Assembly: GCA_052034525.1 (NCBI GenBank)
Contig: JBPOIK010000010.1
Coordinates: forward strand, 1 to 11,362
Source of the DNA: JAFGJQ01 sp052034525
GTDB lineage: Bacteria; Planctomycetota; Phycisphaerae; UBA1845
Direction of reading: 5' to 3'
Length of the DNA: 11,362 nucleotides
Below the pieces are notes generated by a model, which was given only the letters and a program-made list of their open reading frames with translations, searched no databases and was not told where the DNA came from. Positions 5,487-11,362 of the stretch are shown piece by piece. The translations under genes and the position numbers were made by a program. Numbering within the stretch: the stretch's first letter is position 1; each line of letters opens with the position of its first letter.

Positions 5487-7472
5487 ATGAAGCACAGCCT
5501 GACATACGAGCGCATCCGAGAAGGAAGCACGCTGCCGACGCCGACGGGCGTGGCTCTTGCCATTCTGCGCATGGCGAGCACGGAGGAAACGCGCATCGAA
5601 CGGATGGCGGCCGTGGTGGAGACCGACCCGGCGATCTCCGCGCGTCTTCTTCAGTACGTGAACTCACCGCTGGCCGGCATGACGCGGTCCATTTCGTCCA
5701 TCTCCATGGCCGTTCGCCTGCTGGGGATGCGTACGGTGAAGATCCTGGCTCTGGGGTTCTCTCTAGTGTCGACGCATCGAAGCGGTCGATGCAAGGGCTT
5801 CGACTACCAGGGTTTCTGGTCCGATGCCCTGGCCCGGGCGGTCAGCAGCCGGGCCCTGGCCCAGCACCTGCGCACGACCGACCCGGACGAGGCCTTCACG
5901 GTGGGCCTGCTGAGCAAGATCGGAAGACTGGCCCTGGCCACGGCGCTTCCGGAAGCGTACACGCACGCCCTTCAGCTCATCAACCAGTTGAGCGCGGAAG
6001 AAGGGCTCTCCATCGAACACGAAATCTTCGACATCGACCACAACACGCTGGCGTCCGAGATGATGACCGATTGGGGGCTGCCGGACCGCGTCATCCAGGC
6101 GGTGCGAATGCAGGGGAAATCCGACACCGAGATCGCCGGCTGCGAGCCCGATGCGGCGCCGCTTGCCCGCATCCTTCATTTCGCCGGCGTCATTGCGAAC
6201 GTGCTGACCGCCGATTCCGTTGGCGAGTCGGCGTTGCACAACCTCGTGCGCCGGGCGGAAGCGTTGGGGGTGCATGCAGACGGGTTCCCCGCACTTTTTG
6301 ACACCATCCGCGATCAGTGGAAGCAGGCCGGCGCTGTGTTTGCCATTCCCACGCGGGATGTTCCCCCGCTGGCCGGGATCTTCGCCCAGGCCCAGGCTCG
6401 TCGGACCGCTCTGATTGCGGAAGCGGCCAAAGCGGCGGACGCAGAGCGTCCCTGGCGGCCGCTGGCGCACGTTCCGAAAGCCATGATCGTCGACGACGAT
6501 TCCGATTCCCTCAGGCTGTTGAAAGCCCATCTCGTGGCGGAGGGCTACGAGGTACTGACCGCCTCGGACGGCCAGGAGGGCCTTCGAAGGCTCCTGTCCG
6601 AGCCCGCTCCGCTGCTCATTACCGACTGGTCGATGCCGGAAATGAGCGGGGGAGAGCTGTGCCGTGCCGTGCGCAGCCACTCCGAGATCGATTTCGTATA
6701 CATCATCGTGCTGACCGGGCGTTCAGGGGAAGACTGCGTCGTGGAGGCATTCGACGCCGGCGCCGACGACTATCTGGTCAAGCCGTTCAGCCAGCGCGAG
6801 CTCCGGGCCCGGCTGCGCGCCGCCGACCGCATCATCCGACTCACCGAGGATTTGCGTAAGCGGGATCATCAAACCCACGCCTTCAATGCCAAGCTCGCCC
6901 TGGTCAACAGCCGGCTTATGACGGTCAACGCCAAGCTCAAGCTGGTCGCCACCACCGACGAATTGACGGGTCTCTTGAATCGCCGGGCCGCGCTCAGCCG
7001 ATTGTCCGAGCTCTGGGCGGCCGCCGATCGGCACGGCTGGTGGCTCTCGTGCATCGCCATAGACCTGGACCATTTCAAGACGATCAACGACACGCACGGA
7101 CACGCCGCCGGCGACCTGGTCTTGAAATCCGTGGCCAGTATCCTGCGCGGCACCGGCCGGACGGAGGATATCGTATGCCGCATGGGAGGCGACGAGTTCC
7201 TGATTCTCTGCCCGGAAGCGACGGCCGACACCGCCCAGGCGGCGGCGGAACGTCATCGCAGGGCCTTGGAGGAGAATCGCGTCCAGTTCGGCGACCTCGA
7301 GTTGGCCCTGACGGCCACCTTCGGCGTGGTCCAGCGCATGCCCAGGCACACCACGGTGGACGATCTGCTGAAATGCGCCGACGACGCTTTGTACGCCGGC
7401 AAGCGAGCGGGCGCCAACTGCGTCTCGGTCGTCGGTTGTCCCCAGTCCTCACTTTCCCCCGTCGGCCGCTGA
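5487..7472 (+). CDS. HDOD-REC-GGDEF protein, predicted response-regulated diguanylate cyclase
   Basis: A 661-residue soluble protein. The HDOD domain (about 17-225) contains VVETDPAISARLLQYVNSPL and SISSISMAVRLLG. HDOD domains resemble HD hydrolases but lack their metal-binding pair and act in signalling. The receiver (about 331-447) has D336/D337, phosphoacceptor D380 in TDWSMPEM, T410 and K432. A short helical linker leads to GGDEF (about 488-650), with TDELTGLLNRR, metal-site D526 in IDLDHFK, and GGDEF at 567-571. The inhibitory-site motif RTED (558-561) is correctly five residues before it. The sequence therefore predicts an active cyclase making cyclic-di-GMP, subject to product inhibition and phosphorylation control. 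The ATG at 5487 begins just before the HDOD fold and has GGGAG 12 bases upstream. A TTG at 5433 would add 18 charged residues and is less likely. Its kinase is unknown; those in this window are candidates. Confidence 0.95.
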   Translation: MKHSLTYERIREGSTLPTPTGVALAILRMASTEETRIERMAAVVETDPAISARLLQYVNSPLAGMTRSISSISMAVRLLGMRTVKILALGFSLVSTHRSGRCKGFDYQGFWSDALARAVSSRALAQHLRTTDPDEAFTVGLLSKIGRLALATALPEAYTHALQLINQLSAEEGLSIEHEIFDIDHNTLASEMMTDWGLPDRVIQAVRMQGKSDTEIAGCEPDAAPLARILHFAGVIANVLTADSVGESALHNLVRRAEALGVHADGFPALFDTIRDQWKQAGAVFAIPTRDVPPLAGIFAQAQARRTALIAEAAKAADAERPWRPLAHVPKAMIVDDDSDSLRLLKAHLVAEGYEVLTASDGQEGLRRLLSEPAPLLITDWSMPEMSGGELCRAVRSHSEIDFVYIIVLTGRSGEDCVVEAFDAGADDYLVKPFSQRELRARLRAADRIIRLTEDLRKRDHQTHAFNAKLALVNSRLMTVNAKLKLVATTDELTGLLNRRAALSRLSELWAAADRHGWWLSCIAIDLDHFKTINDTHGHAAGDLVLKSVASILRGTGRTEDIVCRMGGDEFLILCPEATADTAQAAAERHRRALEENRVQFGDLELALTATFGVVQRMPRHTTVDDLLKCADDALYAGKRAGANCVSVVGCPQSSLSPVGR

Positions 7473-7759
7473 GTCGGCGAGGGCAATACCGTTCGGAATC
7501 CCGGGGAAGCGACTCTCCGCCCCGCGAGGGTGGTAGTGTCCGTTGCCGTCCGCTACTGCCCTGACGGACGACCATTCGCCGCGCGGCTCTCGTGCATCGC
7601 CCGCGATTGGAGATTGTTGACAGGGCGGCCGCGCATCCTTAGCTTTGCGCGTATAAGTGGCGCGTCCGTCCGTGCCGTTGGCCCATTCGTGTGGATTTCC
7701 ATCGTTGGCGGTTTCGAGCCGGTTCCGTCGTGATGGTTGTTTCTGCGAGTCGGCGAGGG
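7471..7759. repeat. 13-base direct repeat bounding a spacer
   Basis: gagtcggcgaggg occurs at 7471-7483, overlapping the stop codon of the HDOD-REC-GGDEF gene, and again at 7747-7759 shortly before the acyltransferase. The copies are perfect and 276 bases apart. This is unlikely by chance in so short a region. It may mark the ends of a duplicated or inserted segment, or be a repeated binding site. Confidence 0.5.
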
Positions 7760-7821
7760 TGAAGACGACACACACCACGAAAGAAGGGGATGGGCGTTCG
7801 CCGCGCGGCCGTCGGCGTCCG
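7473..7821. other. 349-base spacer upstream of the acyltransferase
   Basis: No supported gene. A perfect TTGACA (7617-7622) has only TAGCTT (7640-7645) at 17-base spacing. A good TATAAG (7652-7657) lies 29 bases away, too far to pair with it. A promoter for the acyltransferase probably lies here but cannot be fixed. No T-tract terminator for the upstream gene was seen. Confidence 0.45.
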
Positions 7822-8784
7822 ATGACCCTTTCCCGACGTCTGCGCAAGGACGCCGTGATGCGCCTGCTGGAAGGCGGAGCCTGCCTGACGCAACGATGCA
7901 GTCGCCGGCAGGTGGACCTGATTCACCGGGTCGCGCTCGGGGTGGTCAAGGGGTGCGTGCCCCTGCGGGTGCGGCTGGCCCGCAACATGAAAGCGGCGGG
8001 ACTGTACCGCCGCGGGCTTGTCGACCTGCACTTCGATCGCGCCGCCGACCAGATGATCACGTTGATGCACGTGCTGCGGGCCGGATTTGAGGCGTCCGGT
8101 GCGGCCGACCGCTTCCGGTTCGACGATTCGATCCGGCATCTGGATGCCATCCGTGCGTCCGGTCGGGGCGCCCTGATCATCTCGCCGCATTTGTGCGGGT
8201 ATCCGCTGTTTCCTCGCGTTCTGGCCGAACGGTTTCCCTGCAGCATCTACCTGCGTCGGTCGCCCGACCCGCGCAAACACCGGGTGAACATGATGGTGGG
8301 CGCGGCGGGAGACGGACACCTGGTTTACCCGCCGGCCGACGGAGGCAAAAGCGAGCGATTGTTCGTGGCCCTGCGCGTGCTTCGCGAGGGGCGCGGGCTG
8401 TATCTCACGCCGGACCTTCCGCGGAAGCCTCACGAGGGCACGGAGGTTCGCGTGCTGGGCCGCCAGGCGTATTTTCCCACCGGCGTGGTCATCATGGCGA
8501 TGCGGGCGGGCGTGCCGATCGTCATGACGGACTGGCACTGGTCCGACGGCGTTTATCACGTGCGGTGTCATGAACCGCTGGACGTTTCGGCCTCCGGCCG
8601 TCGGAAGGACGCGGCCGGCGCCATTCTGCGCCTGTTTGCCGCGCGTATGGACGGGGTGGTGCGCGCCCACCCGGAGATGTGGTGGAACTGGCTCGACAAA
8701 CGCTGGACGTGGCTTCTTCGAACGGGATCGGCGCACGCCGTCCGTCCCGGCGGACGTCCCGCGCCGCGCTGTCCGCGCGCGTGA
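7822..8784 (+). CDS. LpxL/HtrB-like lysophospholipid acyltransferase superfamily protein
   Basis: A 320-residue protein close to the length of LpxL-type acyltransferases, membrane-associated enzymes that move acyl chains onto lipid A precursors or other lipids. Family blocks appear in order: ALIISPHLCGYPLF (117-130) at the HX4D/E position; the basic block LRRSPDPRKHRV (144-155); YLTPDLPRKPHEGTEVRVLG (194-213), matching the usual PD...EG block; and a C-terminal PEMWWNWLDKRW (284-295). H123 is present, but the fifth residue after it is P128 instead of the usual Asp/Glu, so normal catalysis is doubtful. The start is uncertain: the ATG at 7822 fits family length but has no clear ribosome binding site. 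An in-frame GTG at 7759 and an ATG at 7858 are alternatives. The substrate cannot be told. It converges on the next gene with a one-base gap. Confidence 0.82.
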   Translation: MTLSRRLRKDAVMRLLEGGACLTQRCSRRQVDLIHRVALGVVKGCVPLRVRLARNMKAAGLYRRGLVDLHFDRAADQMITLMHVLRAGFEASGAADRFRFDDSIRHLDAIRASGRGALIISPHLCGYPLFPRVLAERFPCSIYLRRSPDPRKHRVNMMVGAAGDGHLVYPPADGGKSERLFVALRVLREGRGLYLTPDLPRKPHEGTEVRVLGRQAYFPTGVVIMAMRAGVPIVMTDWHWSDGVYHVRCHEPLDVSASGRRKDAAGAILRLFAARMDGVVRAHPEMWWNWLDKRWTWLLRTGSAHAVRPGGRPAPRCPRA

Positions 8785-8785
8785 A

Positions 8786-11062
8786 TCACTCTCGCTTGAG
8801 GGGTTCCATGCCGTCGGGCATGCCCACGTACTGAACGAGACAGTTGTAGGCGTCCAGGCACTTGTTGAAGAGCTTGCGCCCCCGGTCCTCGGCGCTGGTG
8901 ACAAACAGGCGATAGTGAACGCGCCAGTTCTGGCGGTCTTTGGCCTTCTTGTCGAAGCCCGCTTTCTTCTGGATCTGCTCGCCCCGGTTGCGGTAGTTCC
9001 AGCGGACGGTGGCGTAGGCCGAGCACAAGGCGTCGGCGGTGATCCAGTCGATTCCGGCTTCCTCCATCGAGCAGTCCCACCGGAAGTCCGCCAGGATGTC
9101 CACCAGCATCCGTTCCAGCATGCTCTGACGCTGGCTCATCAGGGGAAGCACCAGCCGCCCCAGATCGTTGTTTCGTCGCGGATTGATGGAGATGCCCATC
9201 TGCCCGCGGGCCGGGACGATCAGGAACGTGGCCGGCGTCCGGACCGAAACGCGCTTGTCCAGATCCTTGTTGTGCACCACGGTCTGGTGAAAGACACGCG
9301 GGTCCGCTTTTTCCAGTTGCGCGACGGCTTCCTGGACGGTGACACGGTCGTGGTGATCGGGCCGCTGCGGCTCGAACCGGTCGCGCAGCACGAAGGCCAG
9401 GTACGGCTCCTTCAGCCGGGCGGTCAGGCGGGCAAGCCGGCGAATGAACTGCGCCTCGCGTCGGATAACCTGCTCCGGTGAAAGAACCTGCTGGGCGACG
9501 GGCAGCTTGCTTTCCGCGAGTCCCGCCTGCTGCGTGAGCTCTGGAATGGCCTTGTTCTGGAGCTTCTCCAGAGTCTTGTTGTACCGTCCGAGCTGGCCGC
9601 GTGTGCCGACCAGCTCTTTGTCCAGTGCATCGGCTTTGTGCTTGGCGCTGCGCTTGGTACTCTGCCGCAACGCCTCGAGTTGCTGTTCGTCCTCCATCCG
9701 CTTGCGGTCCAGCCGGCCGATCTCGCTCCGGAGCCGATCGCACTCGGCCTGGAACAGATCCGCCCGCACCCGGTTGATCACGGACAGGCGCCAGAGTCGA
9801 TCCGCCTTCCACAGGGGGGTGCCCCGCCCGTTCAAATCCAGTTCCTCGTCCGGACTGGGCGTCGTCTGCCGGGCATGGACGGCCTGCACATATTCGTCCG
9901 GATATACGGCGTGGACGGCCTCCACCGTGTTCCGCCAGGGCACCACGTTGCGTGTGCAGTCGTCAATCACGTATTCCAGCTTGTCGGGCTGCACCACGCC
10001 GGGGTGGACCGCGACCAGTCCGTACCGCAGAAACGCCCGCACGCGCGGGCCGTCCGCATCCTCAATGGCCCCGGATGCCAGCAGCCAGGCCAGTTCTTCG
10101 TAGAGCCGCCAGTACGCATCGGCCAGTTGCGGTTCGATCGCCTTGTATTCGCGTTCGGCCGCGTGTCGCCGGTTCGGGATGTCCGGATCCAGCTCGGGCC
10201 CCTCTTCTTTTCCGCCTTTGCCACCGAAGATCGATCGCAGCCCGCCGGACTCGCGTCGCGCCTTGTCCGCCGCGGCCTGGGACGCGCGATACTCCTCCTC
10301 CTGCCGTCGGTAGTGGGCGATTCGAAGTTCGAGGCCCAACGCATAGAAGGTCCAGCCCAGCAGCGTGTCGGCATCCACGTTTTGCTGCCGGCACAGATGG
10401 GCCAGCGGCTCTTCCGCACACAACTCCGCCGTCACCTTGGGAATCAGCGCATTGGTCTGTTCACGCGCAATCAGAAGCTTGAGCTGGGCCACCCCCACAT
10501 TCAGCAGACGAGTGAGTGTGGGGTCCGGCGCCGGCGCACTCGACGGTTCCGCCTCGGGCGCGTCTTCCTCGTCCGGCGCCTCTGCCTCCAGCGAGTCTTT
10601 TTCGTCTTCGTCGTCTTCTTCCAGCGGTGAGACCGGCGCATCGCCGGGCGGCTGGAGTTGCCGGGTGATCCGGTCCAGCGCGGACGTCAGCGCCTCGCCG
10701 GACGGCAATCGCTGCAACTCGCGGGTCTGCCGCGCAATTTCGTTGAGAACCCGTTCGGATGGAGAGTTGCGGCGAAACTCGTGGCGGTGGGCATCCAGCG
10801 CCAGCAGTTTGTCCCAGATCGCGACCCGTGCGTCGACGATTTTGAACACGTTCTCCGGCAGTTCTCCATCCCAGCCCGGCGCGGTAAGCTCCGACTCTTC
10901 CTCCAGCTCCTCCTCCGCCAGAACCGCCTTGAGTTCCTCTTCGGCGGCGGCCAGCCCTGTGGCCCGGCTGGCCTCGTCGATCTCCGGCGGCGAAAAACCG
11001 GTGCCTTCGGGAGCGTCCGCGGTTGTGACGTCCGATTCCAGTCTGTCGGAAGCTGTGCCCAT
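8786..11062 (-). CDS. Large soluble protein of unknown function, acidic N-terminus and coiled coil
   Basis: I do not recognise this 758-residue family. No signal peptide or membrane helix is visible. In order: an acidic, low-complexity N-terminus (many Glu at 40-58); a helical segment (about 70-138); a strongly acidic Asp/Glu/Pro linker (147-180); a helical domain (about 181-270); a Gly/Lys-rich linker (272-290); a second globular region (about 298-400); a charged coiled coil (about 430-525); and a C-terminal domain. That domain has a basic-hydrophobic block, TFLIVPARGQMGISINPRRN (612-631) followed by DLGRLVLPLM, and a Trp/Tyr/Cys-rich tail (655-745). The ATG at 11062 has GGGAG (11068-11072) 5 bases upstream, supporting the start. 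Codon use looks native, and long uninterrupted coding argues it is real. The layout suggests a cytoplasmic scaffold or assembly protein, but this is inference. Confidence 0.85.
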   Translation of the reverse strand: MGTASDRLESDVTTADAPEGTGFSPPEIDEASRATGLAAAEEELKAVLAEEELEEESELTAPGWDGELPENVFKIVDARVAIWDKLLALDAHRHEFRRNSPSERVLNEIARQTRELQRLPSGEALTSALDRITRQLQPPGDAPVSPLEEDDEDEKDSLEAEAPDEEDAPEAEPSSAPAPDPTLTRLLNVGVAQLKLLIAREQTNALIPKVTAELCAEEPLAHLCRQQNVDADTLLGWTFYALGLELRIAHYRRQEEEYRASQAAADKARRESGGLRSIFGGKGGKEEGPELDPDIPNRRHAAEREYKAIEPQLADAYWRLYEELAWLLASGAIEDADGPRVRAFLRYGLVAVHPGVVQPDKLEYVIDDCTRNVVPWRNTVEAVHAVYPDEYVQAVHARQTTPSPDEELDLNGRGTPLWKADRLWRLSVINRVRADLFQAECDRLRSEIGRLDRKRMEDEQQLEALRQSTKRSAKHKADALDKELVGTRGQLGRYNKTLEKLQNKAIPELTQQAGLAESKLPVAQQVLSPEQVIRREAQFIRRLARLTARLKEPYLAFVLRDRFEPQRPDHHDRVTVQEAVAQLEKADPRVFHQTVVHNKDLDKRVSVRTPATFLIVPARGQMGISINPRRNNDLGRLVLPLMSQRQSMLERMLVDILADFRWDCSMEEAGIDWITADALCSAYATVRWNYRNRGEQIQKKAGFDKKAKDRQNWRVHYRLFVTSAEDRGRKLFNKCLDAYNCLVQYVGMPDGMEPLKRE

Positions 11063-11067
11063 CCAAT

Positions 11068-11072
11068 CTCCC
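11068..11072 (-). promoter_or_regulatory. Ribosome binding site of the 758-residue protein
   Basis: GGGAG on the minus strand lies 5 bases before the ATG at 11062. This is close but acceptable spacing and supports the chosen start. Confidence 0.6.
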
Positions 11073-11110
11073 GTGTACGTCGCTGCGCAGGTGGCGGGTC
11101 CGCCGGGAAC

Positions 11111-11362
11111 TCACGTCGGGCGACGGAATTCCGGCCGTGTCACCGGGTTACCGCGTCGTACGGAGTAAATCGGCACTCTAAACGCCAGACCATAGCTCCC
11201 ACTACCCGGAACCGACGCAACCCCATAACAGACGTCCCATAACAGGTCGCGCCCCTGCGGACGTGGGAGCCAGCGGGCCTGTTGTGGTGCTTCCGGCCAC
11301 CCGGAGGCCATCAGATAGCGCGACTTGGAGCACGCTGAAGAGCCGGGATCCACATAGGGTGG
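11111..11362 (-). CDS. Possible C-terminal end of an unknown upstream ORF, partial
   Basis: The minus strand is open from the right edge of the window to a TGA at 11111, 83 codons. The product includes LLWDVCYGVASVPGSGSYG and ends in an Arg/Pro-rich tail. I do not recognise it. Third-position GC seems lower than in the neighbouring genes, and an internal GTG at 11353 has no clear ribosome binding site. It may be the tail of a gene entering from the right, 48 bases upstream of the 758-residue protein, or simply open non-coding sequence containing that gene's promoter. Confidence 0.2.
   Translation of the reverse strand, partial: PPYVDPGSSACSKSRYLMASGWPEAPQQARWLPRPQGRDLLWDVCYGVASVPGSGSYGLAFRVPIYSVRRGNPVTRPEFRRPT
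11222..11245. repeat. Tandem 10-base repeat, 14-base period
   Basis: cccataacag occurs at 11222-11231 and 11236-11245 with acgt between. On the minus strand this reads CTGTTATGGG twice, about 160 bases upstream of the 758-residue gene. Tandem half-sites of this kind can be regulator binding sites. No matching promoter hexamers were established. Confidence 0.35.

Noticed and set aside
5763..6680. 305-codon minus-strand frame opposite the HDOD-REC-GGDEF gene
   Set aside because: Antisense to clear HDOD and receiver coding sequence; no motif.
7639..8904. 421-codon minus-strand frame opposite the acyltransferase
   Set aside because: The sense strand carries ordered acyltransferase family blocks. 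The antisense product is His/Pro/Arg-rich without motifs.
8568..9812. 414-codon second minus-strand frame inside the 758-residue gene
   Set aside because: Overlaps the longer frame, which has a ribosome binding site and balanced composition. The product is Gly/Ala/Arg/Pro-rich.

Overview
This is an 11.4 kb, high-GC bacterial window made mostly of signal-transduction genes. The LpxL/HtrB-like acyltransferase suggests a diderm (Gram-negative-type) cell. Long spacers, few clear intrinsic terminators, and kinases with the AVGQLAAGVAHDFNNLIT phosphoacceptor motif would fit a Planctomycetota-like or other environmental diderm. That placement is only an inference: no rRNA or other lineage marker is present.

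Layout, left to right. (1) 1-218, minus: the start of a methyl-accepting chemotaxis protein (MCP)-like gene, with a good ribosome binding site. It runs off the left edge, and after about 30 residues its frame crosses two strong palindromes (1-63 and 81-141), so the gene may be broken. (2) 553-2127, minus: a soluble PAS-PAS histidine kinase. A 10-bp-arm dyad and a candidate promoter lie upstream in a 363-base gap. (3) 5021-2491, minus: a two-gene operon. A membrane hybrid histidine kinase (3 TM, GAF-like, HisKA, HATPase, REC) overlaps by 4 bases a NarL/LuxR-type response regulator. (4) A 465-base divergent spacer holding two dyads. (5) 5487-7472, plus: a one-chain HDOD-REC-GGDEF protein, a predicted phosphorylation-controlled diguanylate cyclase. 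(6) A 349-base spacer bounded by copies of a 13-base direct repeat. (7) 7822-8784, plus: an LpxL/HtrB-like acyltransferase that lacks the acidic residue of its HX4D/E motif. (8) 11062-8786, minus: a 758-residue soluble protein of no family I recognise. Its stop codon lies one base from the acyltransferase stop. (9) A right-edge spacer with a tandem 10-base repeat and a weak partial ORF.

How the genes may work together: the operon forms a membrane-sensor-to-transcription-factor route. The second kinase has a nearly identical phosphoacceptor segment but no receiver beside it, so it could feed the same regulator or the REC domain of the HDOD-REC-GGDEF protein. That would link two-component signalling to cyclic-di-GMP. 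These links rest on proximity and domain content only. I saw no CRISPR array, tRNA, rRNA, transposase or integrase.
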